A program made the translations under genes and the position numbers. From assembly GCF_014645615.1 (NCBI RefSeq), contig NZ_BMMB01000002.1, positions 558,001 through 622,000 on the forward strand: a DNA stretch of 64,000 bases, in the 5' to 3' direction. Numbering within the stretch: the first letter of the stretch is position 1; every line of letters starts with the position of its first letter. This document shows positions 18,662 through 27,975 of the stretch, piece after piece. The stretch comes from Paenibacillus hunanensis. Its GTDB lineage: Bacteria; Bacillota; Bacilli; Paenibacillales; Paenibacillaceae. The notes under the pieces were generated by a model. It saw only the letters and a list, made by a program, of their open reading frames with translations. It made no database searches and was not told the DNA's origin.

Positions 18662-19099
18662 GATGGTTCTCCTTTCGGTATGGTGAGATTGGTTGATGGA
18701 TAGCAGTTGAAGACTTTGGTGTTTATACTTAATGGTTATTTATACTTGGTGCGTTGATTTTGATGGGTGTCTAGGATTGAATGGATGCCTGATTTGTAGA
18801 GCAGTTTGGCATGTGAAAGGCATATCCATAATGATGGACGTGTAAAGCCTGTATGGTAACATGGTACACACGAATGTAAGCGGTTATGGTGTATTTCTAA
18901 CTACCCATTAACCGTTATCACGGTGTAAGAATAAAGGAAATGGAATAATTATAGGCTCAATGAGAAAAGAGCACTGGGTTCACTTTCGGAGAATAAACAA
19001 AAAAGGCTCATCCTTCACTATCGAAGAATGAGCCTTTCTACGCTTCGCATCCTCCATAGAGACTACGAATCTATTGTATTCATTTCACGAACCCATCGC
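18662..19099. other. intergenic region between the aldo/keto reductase and aguB
   Basis: It contains the aguB terminator (18997-19037) and the promoter area of the reductase. No gene or clear operator is seen in 18700-18990. Confidence 0.55.
18997..19037 (-). terminator. terminator of the agu unit
   Basis: On the minus strand AAAGGCTCATTCTT pairs with AAGGATGAGCCTTT (one wobble) and is followed by a run of T; it lies about 60 bases after the aguB stop. Confidence 0.85.
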
Positions 19100-19978
19100 T
19101 TACTTAAAACGACGCTCGCCATCATAAGTCGCGATCATGCCATAGAGGTCCGGGCGGCGATCACGGAAGATGCCCCATTCCAGACGCTGTGTTTCGAGCT
19201 GATCCAGATCGAATTCAGCCACCAGTACGCCCTCGCTGCTGCGGTCGGCTTCCTGTACTTTGTTGCCCTGTGGGCCAGCGATAAAGGAAGAACCGTAGAA
19301 GTTGATCAGGGAATCCTCATCCTCTTCTTTACCGATACGGTTGGAAGCGATGACGGGAATCAGGTTCGCGCCAGCATGACCGAGCATGCACGCTTGCCAG
19401 TGATCCTTGGAATCAATACCTGCATCCTGTGGCTCGGAGCCGATTGCTGTCGGGTAGAACAGCAGCTCAGCGCCCATCAGTGCCATGCAGCGTGCCGCTT
19501 CTGGGTACCATTGATCCCAGCAGATGCCAACGCCGATCTTCGCATAACGTGTGTTCCACACCTGGAAGCCTGTATCACCCGGGTTAAAATAGAACTTCTC
19601 TTCATAGCCCGGGCCGTCCGGAATATGACTCTTGCGGTATTTGCCCAGCACTTCGCCATCTGCATCGATTACAGCAAGCGAGTTATAGCGAGCATAGTTT
19701 TTCTTCTCATAGAAGCTGATCGGCAATACAACCTGAAGCTCCTTCGCTACCTCACGGAAATGGTTGATTGCTTTGTTTTCCTCCAGCTCGGTTGCGTACT
19801 GATAATATTCTGCTTTTTCCTTCTGGCAGAAATATGGCGTTTCGAACAGCTCTTGCAGCAAAATAATCTGTGCACCCTGTGCCGCAGCTTCGCGTACGAG
19901 CTTATCTGCTTTGCGGATGTTATCTTCAATATCCCAGGAGCAGCTCATTTGAGTTGCTGCTACTTTTACGTTTCTCAT
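19100..19978 (-). CDS. aguB: N-carbamoylputrescine amidase
   Basis: 292 aa, nitrilase superfamily. It hydrolyses N-carbamoylputrescine to putrescine, CO2 and ammonia, the last step of the agmatine deiminase route to polyamines in the cytoplasm. The catalytic triad is complete: Glu43 in LLQELFETPYF, Lys116 in GKYRKSHIPDGPGY, and Cys153 in GVGICWDQWYPEAAR. The C-terminal WGIFRDRRPDLYG motif is typical of this enzyme rather than of general nitrilases. Length matches the family. It lies 228 bases downstream of aguA on the same strand, which completes the pathway. Confidence 0.96.
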   Translation of the reverse strand: MRNVKVAATQMSCSWDIEDNIRKADKLVREAAAQGAQIILLQELFETPYFCQKEKAEYYQYATELEENKAINHFREVAKELQVVLPISFYEKKNYARYNSLAVIDADGEVLGKYRKSHIPDGPGYEEKFYFNPGDTGFQVWNTRYAKIGVGICWDQWYPEAARCMALMGAELLFYPTAIGSEPQDAGIDSKDHWQACMLGHAGANLIPVIASNRIGKEEDEDSLINFYGSSFIAGPQGNKVQEADRSSEGVLVAEFDLDQLETQRLEWGIFRDRRPDLYGMIATYDGERRFK

Positions 19979-20206
19979 GTGGTGTAGTCATCCTTCCTAT
20001 ATGAACGCGAGCGCAGGTCGTGGCATTTTATCTATGCACGACCTGCTCGCTTCGAATGATAAATAAAGTTTCACGAACATTATACCTATCCAATAAATAG
20101 ATACCAAACTATAGCTAGTATATACCATTAGCTAACAATCGATATCTAATGAATACAGACCGCTACTATATTAGAACAATCATAAAGTGAATGTCCAGAT
20201 CAGTAC

Positions 20207-21235
20207 TTACTTGCCCGCAGGAATCTGCTGGGTCGTGCAATGTACGTTACCACCCTCGCGGATAATCGCCATGCCATTGATCGTACGGATACGACGATCC
20301 GGGAATGTTTGTTGCAGTACGTCAATCGCTTTGCGATCCGTCTCTTCAGCCGTACCGCCGAATACTGGTAAAATAATACCGCCATTCACAAAGTAGAAAT
20401 TCAGATAGCTCAGCGTCAGACGTTGATCCTCATGCATCACCAGCGGTGGCTGCTCAATCTCGATCACTTCCAGCTTGCGCCCCTTGGCATCGGTTGCGTC
20501 TGCCAGAATACGCAGATTCTCCTGGGTGATCTCATAGTTATCATCGGCAGGATCATGGCAGACCTGTAGAATGACTTTACCTGGTGCAGCAAAGCATGCC
20601 ACGTTGTCGACGTGACCATCTGTTTCGTCACCGGACAGGCCGCGTTTGAGCCAGATAATCTGCTCTACATTCGTATAGTCCTTTACATACTGCTCAATCT
20701 GCTCACGGCTGAGCTGCGGGTTGCGGTTCACGTTCAGCAGACACTCTTCTGTCGTCAGCAGTGTACCCTCGCCATCCACATGAATCGAGCCGCCTTCCAG
20801 TACGAGCGGTGCATCGAATTGACGCAAGTCCAGATGCTTGAGCACCTCTGGTGCCACAGCGTTATCCAGGTCCCAGTTCTTGTACTTACCGCCCCATGCA
20901 TTGAAGCCCCAGTTAATACCCGCGCGCTCGCCCTGCTCATTCATTACAATAGTAGGCCCATTATCGCGCATCCATGCATCGTCATGCTCCAGTGGCAGGA
21001 ATTCAACCGCTTGTCCGGCAAACAGCTCCTGTACTTTTTCCAGATCGTCCGGGTTCACAACGAGCGTTACGGGCTCAAATTCAGCAATCGCGCTGATCAG
21101 CTCCTGATAGCCCTTGCATACATCTGCATAATCGTCTGGATACGACATCGAACCGATCACTGGCCAGGCAAGAATTGTTCTTTCGTGTGCTTCCCATTCG
21201 GCAGGCATCATATATTTCAAATCGATTGGTTTCAT
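20207..21235 (-). CDS. aguA: agmatine deiminase
   Basis: 342 aa, guanidino-group modifying superfamily (peptidylarginine-deiminase-like). It converts agmatine to N-carbamoylputrescine plus ammonia. Visible motifs are MPAEWEAHERTILAWP at the N-terminus, DDAWMRDNGPT with catalytic Asp, ALVLEGGSIHVDGEGT-like VLEGGSIHVDGEG, GDETDGHVDNVACF with the catalytic His, and nucleophile Cys333 in GGNVHCTTQQIP at the C-terminus. It is followed by aguB, so the cell makes putrescine from agmatine. No arginine decarboxylase gene is in the window. Confidence 0.96.
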   Translation of the reverse strand: MKPIDLKYMMPAEWEAHERTILAWPVIGSMSYPDDYADVCKGYQELISAIAEFEPVTLVVNPDDLEKVQELFAGQAVEFLPLEHDDAWMRDNGPTIVMNEQGERAGINWGFNAWGGKYKNWDLDNAVAPEVLKHLDLRQFDAPLVLEGGSIHVDGEGTLLTTEECLLNVNRNPQLSREQIEQYVKDYTNVEQIIWLKRGLSGDETDGHVDNVACFAAPGKVILQVCHDPADDNYEITQENLRILADATDAKGRKLEVIEIEQPPLVMHEDQRLTLSYLNFYFVNGGIILPVFGGTAEETDRKAIDVLQQTFPDRRIRTINGMAIIREGGNVHCTTQQIPAGK

Positions 21236-21547
21236 GATCTATGTTCACCTTTATTCATCATAGGATAGTTCCCGTGTGCGCTGGTATAAGCAAAATGCTG
21301 CCATACGCCTCGGAACAACCTATATCATACAATATGAGCGCGGTTGTACCAAGCGATTTTCGTAAATTTTATGCAAGCCAACATGAAAAAGCCCGTAGTA
21401 CATTGCACTACAGGCTGATCCATTGTATAACCAATTATTTCCACGTTCGACTTCTTGCTATCGATTTCTGCTATTTCTATCGAGCATAATAGATGGATGG
21501 TATGCGTTTCAGGTGTAAGCGTCGGCTTACTATTTCACTGCGCGCAC
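21236..21547. other. intergenic region between the mannoside ABC operon and aguA
   Basis: It holds the aguA promoter region and the terminator of the ABC operon. No gene is supported. Confidence 0.5.
21385..21416 (-). terminator. terminator of the mannoside ABC operon
   Basis: On the minus strand AGCCTGTAGT pairs with ACTACGGGCT (one G-U) around a 7-base loop and is followed by TTTTT. Confidence 0.8.
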
Positions 21548-22420
21548 TTAACCTTTACTTGCCCCACCAAAGCTAAAGCCCTGCGACATGTAGCGTTGAC
21601 CGATAATATACAGCGCCACTGCCGGGATCGTATACAGCACCGAGAACGATGCGAGCATGCCATATTGCACCATACCATTTTGTCCAAAATACTGATAGAT
21701 CGTTACCGCGGCAGGCAGCTTGTTCGCGCTTTGTAGCAGGATGAACGGAACGAGGAAGTTGCCCCAGCTACCGGAAAAGGCGAAGATTCCGACGGTGAAG
21801 ATTCCGGGCAGCATGAGCGGTACGATGACGAGGCGCAGCGTTGTCCAGATCGATGCACCATCGACCCATGCCGCTTCCTCCAGCTCAATCGGTACCGAAT
21901 CCATAAAGTTTTTCATCATCCAGATCGAATACGGCAATGCCGATGCAGTCAGGAACAAAATCGTGAAAAAGAGGGAATCCTGCATACCGAAGTACAGAAA
22001 GAATTGATACACCGGCACCATTACCGCTGTCAGCGGCAAGCCGGTTGCGAACAAAATAACATACATAAACGGGCGTTTGTAACGCATCTGGTAACGGGAC
22101 AGCGGATAAGAAGCCAGACCCGCGACGATGACGACGAGCAATGCTTGCCCCAGCGCCAGAATCAGACCGTTTGCAAAGGACAGCTGATTCTCCTGATTCG
22201 TTACCGTATCCCGATAGTTATCGAGTGTAAAGTGAACGGGAAACTTGAGTGCCAGTGTTGCGTCCTTATCGAAGGATGCAAAAATCAGCCATAACAGTGG
22301 AAGCAAAAACAGCACACCAATAAAGGTCAAAATGATATAAGGTAAAACGCGCGCAACCGCGAACCGATTCAGCTTCCGCTTGCGTGTTCGAGTGCGAGGG
22401 ACATCATGTACAGTGCTCAT
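21548..22420 (-). CDS. carbohydrate ABC transporter permease (MalG type)
   Basis: 290 aa with six membrane segments. The EAA loop that contacts the ATPase reads ELEEAAWVDGASIWTTLRLV, and the C-terminal motif is QRYMSQGFSFGGASKG, both typical of MalG/CUT1 permeases. The N-terminus is Arg/Lys-rich (RTRTRKRKLNRF). It follows the MalF-type gene after 15 bases. No ATPase gene is in the locus; CUT1 systems of Firmicutes commonly share one MsmK-type ATPase encoded elsewhere. By context it imports oligosaccharides cut by the GH125 enzyme. Confidence 0.93.
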   Translation of the reverse strand: MSTVHDVPRTRTRKRKLNRFAVARVLPYIILTFIGVLFLLPLLWLIFASFDKDATLALKFPVHFTLDNYRDTVTNQENQLSFANGLILALGQALLVVIVAGLASYPLSRYQMRYKRPFMYVILFATGLPLTAVMVPVYQFFLYFGMQDSLFFTILFLTASALPYSIWMMKNFMDSVPIELEEAAWVDGASIWTTLRLVIVPLMLPGIFTVGIFAFSGSWGNFLVPFILLQSANKLPAAVTIYQYFGQNGMVQYGMLASFSVLYTIPAVALYIIGQRYMSQGFSFGGASKG

Positions 22421-22435
22421 CTGTTCTTCCTCCTT

Positions 22436-23344
22436 TTACAGCTTCACTTTTAGCATGCGCATATAGATAAGGCTGGCAATAATACCGATCAACAGCAGCA
22501 TTAGCGAGATTGCTGTTCCATAGCCTAACTGATAATTCACGAAAGCCTGATGATACATATAGATCGGAAGCGTCTCTGTCGCAAGACCCGGGCCACCGCC
22601 AGTTAGAGCGTAGATCAGTGTAAAGGAACCGAGTGTTTGCAGCGTAACGAGTACCATATTGGTCGTTACCGAGCTGACGATCATCGGTAGCGTAATTCGT
22701 GTCAGGCGTTGCCATGCATTCGCGCCATCGATCATCGCGGATTCCTCCACCTCACGCGGTACATCACCAAGCGCTGCCTGGAACACCATCATTGAGAATG
22801 CCGTACCGTGCCAGATATTGGCGATAATGACCGATACCATCGGGAACGTATACAGCCAGGCGATCGGCGTAATATTCGCCGATTGGAGAAAAGTGTTCAC
22901 CGTACCGGTATCATTCAAAAAGGCAAACCATACAAACGCACACACCACTTCCGGTGCTACCCAGCCCGCGATAACGATCGAGCCAATCACACTGCGGAAG
23001 ACGCGACTGCGTCCGTTCATCAATACCGCAATAATAAAGCCCATCACCTGCTGTCCGATCACCGCGGAAAAGATCAGGAAAATGATCGTATTCCAGACCG
23101 AAGTACGGAAGCTGGCATCCTGAAACATATTTTTAAAGTTCTCAAAGCCTACAAATTGCGTATCCGCTGCCGCAGCACCGGTCAATGCCATATTCGTAAA
23201 AGCAAAATAAAACGTCAGAATGGTCGGTACGAAAAAGAACGCCAGCAGCAAAACAAAGCTTGGCGACAAAAACACTAATGCTCGCCACTGTTCAGCATTA
23301 TTCCGACGCTTGCTCGCAGTAGTGCGCGCTTGTACAGCCTCCAT
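22436..23344 (-). CDS. carbohydrate ABC transporter permease (MalF type)
   Basis: 302 aa with six membrane segments. The EAA motif is EVEESAMIDGANAWQRLTRI and the N-terminal segment LVFLSPSFVLLLAFFFVPTI is typical of the UgpA/MalF group. It lies between the binding-protein gene and the MalG-type permease and forms the other half of the membrane channel. A strong intercistronic stem-loop (23457-23507) separates it from the upstream binding-protein gene, which may set lower expression for the permeases than for the binding protein. Confidence 0.93.
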   Translation of the reverse strand: MEAVQARTTASKRRNNAEQWRALVFLSPSFVLLLAFFFVPTILTFYFAFTNMALTGAAAADTQFVGFENFKNMFQDASFRTSVWNTIIFLIFSAVIGQQVMGFIIAVLMNGRSRVFRSVIGSIVIAGWVAPEVVCAFVWFAFLNDTGTVNTFLQSANITPIAWLYTFPMVSVIIANIWHGTAFSMMVFQAALGDVPREVEESAMIDGANAWQRLTRITLPMIVSSVTTNMVLVTLQTLGSFTLIYALTGGGPGLATETLPIYMYHQAFVNYQLGYGTAISLMLLLIGIIASLIYMRMLKVKL

Positions 23345-23456
23345 CTTCAGTCTCCTCCTCCATCACGCGATCTGGATCAATTCACCAGCACCTTCATGCC
23401 AGCTTGCTAAGCCCCATCACGGTTTCTCTATCGTTCCTGTACGCTCTATCTGTAAA

Positions 23457-23507
23457 CAGTCAGGCAGCCGGGCTGCCCGGCATTCCCGGCGACCGGCTAC
23501 CTGTCTG
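23457..23507 (-). promoter_or_regulatory. intercistronic stem-loop between binding-protein and permease genes
   Basis: A 15-position stem (CAGACAGGTAGCCGG against CCGGCTGCCTGACTG, one mismatch, one wobble) encloses a second GC-rich hairpin (GCCGGG-CAG-CCCGGC overlaps it). There is no T run, so an mRNA-stabilising or partial-termination element as in malE-malF is more likely than a full terminator. Confidence 0.7.
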
Positions 23508-23535
23508 AATCGGCTACCTTACCATCACTTTGTCG

Positions 23536-24915
23536 TTAGTTAGCTGCTGGTGCTACTTTGTCAGCACCAAGGCTTCGCTGCACACTTTGCGAGAATTGAT
23601 TCATCGCATCCTGTGGACTTGCGCCACCTGTAACAACCGTTTCGACCATTTGCTGAATTGCTGTGGATACAACTGGATAGTCAGAGTTACTTGGACGAAC
23701 GTGAGTATATTTAATGAAATCGGCTGCTTTTGCATACAGTGTGCCTGGCTGACTCAGATATTCCGAATCCTTGGCTACGTCAGTACGTGGAGTCAGTGCG
23801 CTGTCCAGCATTGCGTATTCTTTGTTGTACTTCTCATTCACTGCCATCTGGATGAATTTCCAGCCCAGATCCTTCTGCTGCGCCTTCGCGCCCACAGCCA
23901 GTGTCCAACCGCCAGACATTGAAGTGTAGCCTGGGTCCTGACCGTTTTGTGTTGGCATTTTCACGAAATCATACACATTGAGCGCTTCTGGCCATGGCTT
24001 GCTGCCAGTAGATGCCCATGTAGATGGCAACCAGCTACCATTCAGCACGATACCGACCTTTTGATTCGGCATCAGGTCTGTTTCAAGCACCTGTCCAGCC
24101 TGTGCAGTCATTACCTGAGACAGCTGTGGACCTAGACCCTTGCTATAGATATCGTTGATAAATTGCAGGGAGCTGAGTACACCAGGGCTTTGAGTCACCC
24201 ATTTGTTGTTTTCAAACAGTGTGTTCTGTGTTCCGTACAGCAGCATTTCAAAGGTCTGCATCGTTGTTGCTTCCTGACCGGCTTTGCTGGAGTTCATCCA
24301 GAATGGGATGATATCCGGCTGTTTGTCTTTTAACGTTTGAGCGGCTGTCAGGATATCCTGCCAGTTTTTCGGTTGCCAAGGTACAGGCAGACCTGCTTTT
24401 TTGAACAGCTCTTTATTGTAATAGAGACCGCGAACGTCAGTGGAGAACGGTACGCCGTAGCTCTTATCGTCTTTACCTTTGACAGCTGCCTTGATGCCAT
24501 CATTGAACTTGCTCCAGTCACTCCACTGATCGACTGCCAGTGGCTCCAGATAACCGGCTGCACTATCGGCATTGATCATGAAGGAATCCTCTGCCAGTAC
24601 TTCAGGTGCGGTTTTTGGATCGGACATCAATAGCGGAATTTTCGTTGCATATTGTGCACCCTGGATCGGCTGTAGCTCTACGGTTACGCCCGGATTTTCC
24701 TTTTCAAATTCAGTTTTCACGTCGGCTAGCCATTTGCCCCATACATCGGTGTCGTTCCATTTGCCGTAGGCTACCTTGACCACTTTGCTGCCGCTAGAAG
24801 CGGAACCACCATCGGCAGAGCCTGTTGTCGCTGTGCCGCCGGAAGAACAGGCTGCGGTGAATACGGATAGACTGAGTAGCATACCTGCTGCCCATTTGTA
24901 GCTTTGCTTTTTCAT
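23536..24915 (-). CDS. sugar-binding lipoprotein of the ABC importer
   Basis: 459 aa. The lipobox FTAAC places the lipidated cysteine at residue 23, followed by a Ser/Gly/Thr linker that tethers the protein to the membrane surface. The rest is a cluster-1 extracellular solute-binding domain of the MalE type, with KVAYGKWNDTDVWGKWLADV at the start of the first lobe, GLYYNKELFKKAGLP, and SGGWTLAVGAKAQQKDLGW in the second lobe. It is 83 bases downstream of the GH125 gene and upstream of the permeases. Alpha-mannoside oligosaccharides are the likely ligand, inferred from the neighbour. Confidence 0.94.
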   Translation of the reverse strand: MKKQSYKWAAGMLLSLSVFTAACSSGGTATTGSADGGSASSGSKVVKVAYGKWNDTDVWGKWLADVKTEFEKENPGVTVELQPIQGAQYATKIPLLMSDPKTAPEVLAEDSFMINADSAAGYLEPLAVDQWSDWSKFNDGIKAAVKGKDDKSYGVPFSTDVRGLYYNKELFKKAGLPVPWQPKNWQDILTAAQTLKDKQPDIIPFWMNSSKAGQEATTMQTFEMLLYGTQNTLFENNKWVTQSPGVLSSLQFINDIYSKGLGPQLSQVMTAQAGQVLETDLMPNQKVGIVLNGSWLPSTWASTGSKPWPEALNVYDFVKMPTQNGQDPGYTSMSGGWTLAVGAKAQQKDLGWKFIQMAVNEKYNKEYAMLDSALTPRTDVAKDSEYLSQPGTLYAKAADFIKYTHVRPSNSDYPVVSTAIQQMVETVVTGGASPQDAMNQFSQSVQRSLGADKVAPAAN

Positions 24916-24998
24916 ACTGATCGCCCCTTTGTGTAAATGGTAATCCAGTAAGTCTCGCTTCCTACATTTCCGAATCCCTTGTTAGGGGAATCCTATTC

Positions 24999-26309
24999 TT
25001 ATTTCAGCCTGCTGCTCGGCACATCATAGCCACAATGGGTCAAGATCAGCTCGCTAAATAATGAATTTGCCCAGGAAAACCACTCCCGAGTATATTCTGC
25101 CGGGTTATCGGCGTGGAAGCCTTCATGCAAAAATCCAGTGTCTGCGTCGGTGTTCTCCAGTAGCGTGAGCAGCCGTTCCTGCTCTTCCGAATCGAGTGAT
25201 GTGAGCGCCTGCATTGCCAGTGAGATATGCCAGATATACTGTGGCGGCGTATGCGGGCTGCCAATGCCTTGCGCCGCGGAGCCACTATAGTAATACGGGT
25301 TATGCTTGCTCAGGATAAAGCGCCTTGTGTTCAGATAATATTCATCGTCCGGCTTGCAGTAGCCCAGATAAGGCAGGGAAAGCAGGCTCGGTACGTTCGC
25401 ATCATCCATCAGATTATAGTTGCTGTACCCATCGGTTTCGTACGCATACATCGGGCCGAACTTCGGGTGATTAACGATGCCATACTTCTCGATTCCTGCC
25501 CGAATCTCCTCCTGTAGGGTAGCCGCTGATTCGGTCAGCTCCTGATCGCTATATACTTCAGTCGCAATCTGCTGCATATAGCCCAGCACCACAACCGCAA
25601 ACATATTCGCTGGCACCAGATAACCGTATTCGCACGCATCATCACTTGGCCGGAAGCCCGACCAGGTCATGCCGGTAACTGCAACCGGATTACCTTTCCC
25701 GTCATGAGGGAGCGTATCCGAAGCTGGACAGTCAAACCGTTCAAATCGATACGTGGAATGCTCATCATGATTCTGCTCGGTGCGCCATACCTCCAGAATC
25801 GTCCGACATGCCTGACGGAATTCATCGTCAAAATGATCGGTACGTCCTGTCTTCTGCCAGAGCAGATACGCGAGCTGGAGCGGATAACAGAGCGAGTCAA
25901 TTTCATACTTGCGCTCCCAGATCCACGGCGTCATCTCCGTTTGATCATCCTGATGCCCACTACCATCTGCACTTTCGTTGAAGGCATTCGCATAAGGGTC
26001 TTGCAAAATATAACGAATCTGCCGCTTCACCACACCGCTCACCAGATCGCCAAGTCCTTCGTCTTCATTCGCAAGCAGCAGATAAGGTCTAACCTGTGCT
26101 GCCGAATCACGCAGCCACATCGCTGGAATATCGCCGGTAATGACGAATACGGTACCGTCCTGCTGAGGTCGGAGTGTCGTTGTTAACGTATTGCGAATAC
26201 AATTGCCGAACATATGCGCCAGCTTAGGTCGATCTTCTAGCTTGCCGGCAACACTGGATATGAGTTGTTCCACTGAAAAGGGGACAATCGCTTCCTCCTG
26301 TTCGTTCAT
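24999..26309 (-). CDS. GH125 exo-alpha-1,6-mannosidase (former DUF1237)
   Basis: 436 aa from ATG 26309 (MNEQEEAIVPF), 7 bases after GAGGAGG; an ATG at 26339 lies inside an operator-like palindrome and is unlikely. The (alpha/alpha)6-barrel family GH125 is recognised from FGNCIRNTLTTTL, GDIPAMWLRDSAAQVRPY, FNESADGSGHQDD, MTPWIWERKYEIDSLCYP, GFRPSDDACEYGYLVPANMF, and GIGSPHTPPQYIWHISLAMQ near the end. Enzymes of this family are inverting exo-alpha-1,6-mannosidases that trim N-glycan or mannan fragments. There is no signal peptide, so it works on imported oligosaccharides. It is the first gene of the operon. Confidence 0.93.
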   Translation of the reverse strand: MNEQEEAIVPFSVEQLISSVAGKLEDRPKLAHMFGNCIRNTLTTTLRPQQDGTVFVITGDIPAMWLRDSAAQVRPYLLLANEDEGLGDLVSGVVKRQIRYILQDPYANAFNESADGSGHQDDQTEMTPWIWERKYEIDSLCYPLQLAYLLWQKTGRTDHFDDEFRQACRTILEVWRTEQNHDEHSTYRFERFDCPASDTLPHDGKGNPVAVTGMTWSGFRPSDDACEYGYLVPANMFAVVVLGYMQQIATEVYSDQELTESAATLQEEIRAGIEKYGIVNHPKFGPMYAYETDGYSNYNLMDDANVPSLLSLPYLGYCKPDDEYYLNTRRFILSKHNPYYYSGSAAQGIGSPHTPPQYIWHISLAMQALTSLDSEEQERLLTLLENTDADTGFLHEGFHADNPAEYTREWFSWANSLFSELILTHCGYDVPSSRLK

Positions 26310-26324
26310 AACATCCCTCCTCAT

Positions 26325-26340
26325 ATAAAGCGCTTTCATT
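26325..26340 (-). promoter_or_regulatory. cre-like palindrome in the GH125 leader
   Basis: The minus-strand sequence ATGAAAGCGCTTTATA has the core AAAGCGCTTT. It matches the catabolite-responsive-element consensus WTGNAANCGNWNNCAW except at two positions in either orientation. Its place downstream of the promoter fits CcpA road-block repression. Confidence 0.5.
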
Positions 26341-26383
26341 TATGGCAATATCATAATGCACTCTAAATAACATGTCAATATAT

Positions 26384-26396
26384 TATATTATAATAT
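26384..26396. promoter_or_regulatory. AT palindrome shared with the regulator promoter (candidate operator)
   Basis: TATATTATAATAT occurs here, upstream of the GH125 gene, and again at 27847-27859 upstream of the GntR/LacI-type regulator gene. It contains -10-like hexamers, so part of the match may simply reflect promoter sequence. Confidence 0.4.
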
Positions 26397-26411
26397 TTAA
26401 TTTAAATTACA

Positions 26412-26451
26412 CAAAACACCGGATAATATTGTCATATCATCCGGTGTTTTG
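26412..26451 (-). terminator. terminator of the regulator gene
   Basis: CAAAACACCGGAT and ATCCGGTGTTTTG form a perfect 13-bp stem. It isolates the regulator transcript from the GH125-ABC operon, so that operon has its own promoter between about 26341 and 26411. Confidence 0.8.
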
Positions 26452-26576
26452 AATAAGCTATGATATTATCCATTTATTGCATGACCATGACGTCCAATGA
26501 AACGATAATATGCTCATGTATTCACCTATCTGACCTGCTAGCTGATCACTCCCTCTAGCCAATCGCGATAGGTGAA

Positions 26577-27806
26577 TTAATCGGTTCCAGTCGCACGCTT
26601 CACCTGAGCGGCTCCAGACAACGCCGGTGCTGGTGCTGTAGACAGACCATGAATTAGATCGGCAGTAAGCGAGATTCGTCCCGGTAGCGTTTCACCAGCA
26701 ATAAGCTTGAGCACATTTTCTACAGCCAGTCGTCCGAGCGAATGCTGATCCTGCTGCAAATGTGTAAATGGATACAGCGCTGCACTCGCCTGCGGGCTAT
26801 CAAAGCAAATCAGCGAAATCTGCTCCGGTATCTTCACCCCAGCATGCTCCAGCGCTTCCTTGGCAAATAGCGCCAACTCATACTGCATCGCAAAGATCGC
26901 TGTCATTTGCGGCTGATGCTCTACCATCTGCTGGATCGTATCCACATTAACGCGCACACGCTCCTGCTCTTCCGCTTCCGTCTCTCCATTCCACGTCATA
27001 TCGGTGAGCCAGTATGATCGATCCAGTATGACTCCACGCTCCGCATGCGCACGCACAAAGCCTTCGATCCGCTCCTCAATCGCCACATTGTCCATCACCT
27101 TGGAGGCGAGCAGACCAATATGTTGATGTCCCAGATCGAGCAGATGATTCGTGCCCTTGCGCGCTGCCTCTACATTATCCGTACTGATCGAAGCCGATTC
27201 GGTGCCTTTAAAATAGCGATCCACGAGTATATGCGGGAAACGATCAATAACCAGCCGTAAAATCTCCGGATTAAAGCTCTGTCCGCGTGTCGGATAAATA
27301 ATCAGTCCGTCCACTCCGTATTCACGCAGACTGCGAATCGCATTTTCTTCAATATCCGGCTGTGAAAAGGACATCCGCATCAGCAGATACACATTCAGAC
27401 GCTGTGCGGTACGCTCCATCTCTGCCAGCATCTCCTTGCCGTAGCTGTCGCTAAAGTCCTCCATAATCAGACCGATCACAATCTGCTTGCTCGCCAGACG
27501 ACGCTGGACGCCTGTTTGCTCCTGCGGCTCTGGTGCCTTTGTTGAAGCGGAATAGCTTTCACCGGGCGGATCACCCGCATGAATGACAAACGATCCCCGT
27601 CCCGGCTGGCGAACAATATAGCCTTCCTGCACCAGCATATCAAGCGCCTTTTTCGAGGTGATACGGCTCACATCGAACTGCTTCATCAGCTCTTTTTCAG
27701 AAGGGAGCTTATCGCCGACTCCGTACACCCCTTTTTGCAAACGTGAACGAAGCTCAATATACATCTGTTCATACCTTGGTTTTAAAGACAATGGGCTATC
27801 TGGCAT
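26577..27806 (-). CDS. AraR-like transcription factor (GntR DNA-binding domain with LacI-type sensor)
   Basis: 409 aa. A GntR winged helix (about 10-77) shows YEQMYIELRSRLQKGVYGVG, LPSEKELMKQFDVSRITSKK and the wing GYIVRQPGRGSFVI. After a Pro/Ser linker, a periplasmic-binding-protein-like sugar sensor follows (about 105-390) with VIGLIMEDFSDSYGKEML, VDGLIIYPTRGQSF and HIGLLASKVMDN. This domain pairing is that of AraR, which releases operators on binding a sugar. It is encoded directly upstream of the GH125-ABC genes on the same strand and probably represses them and itself; an imported mannoside or mannose would be the inducer. Confidence 0.93.
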   Translation of the reverse strand: MPDSPLSLKPRYEQMYIELRSRLQKGVYGVGDKLPSEKELMKQFDVSRITSKKALDMLVQEGYIVRQPGRGSFVIHAGDPPGESYSASTKAPEPQEQTGVQRRLASKQIVIGLIMEDFSDSYGKEMLAEMERTAQRLNVYLLMRMSFSQPDIEENAIRSLREYGVDGLIIYPTRGQSFNPEILRLVIDRFPHILVDRYFKGTESASISTDNVEAARKGTNHLLDLGHQHIGLLASKVMDNVAIEERIEGFVRAHAERGVILDRSYWLTDMTWNGETEAEEQERVRVNVDTIQQMVEHQPQMTAIFAMQYELALFAKEALEHAGVKIPEQISLICFDSPQASAALYPFTHLQQDQHSLGRLAVENVLKLIAGETLPGRISLTADLIHGLSTAPAPALSGAAQVKRATGTD

Positions 27807-27842
27807 AATATCACCTTTGGATTAGGATTTATGTTTAATATT

Positions 27843-27862
27843 AACATATATTATAATATGTT
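27843..27862. promoter_or_regulatory. inverted repeat upstream of the AraR-like regulator gene (candidate auto-operator)
   Basis: AACATAT (27843-27849) and ATATGTT (27856-27862) form a 7-6-7 inverted repeat that lies 37 bases before the start codon. Its centre is the 13-mer shared with the GH125 promoter region. Confidence 0.5.
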
Positions 27863-27975
27863 ATATCATTTATGTAAATCACAATAAAAATTGCGTTTCC
27901 GACGTATGCGTCATTGCAGGTAGAAGATCGCGACAAGATTGGGCTATACCCTCCATATGAAGGCTGTACACAACA

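Noticed and set aside
19028..19987. A 319-codon plus-strand ORF
   Set aside because: It is exactly antisense to aguB, whose catalytic triad and length are complete; the reverse frame shows no domain.
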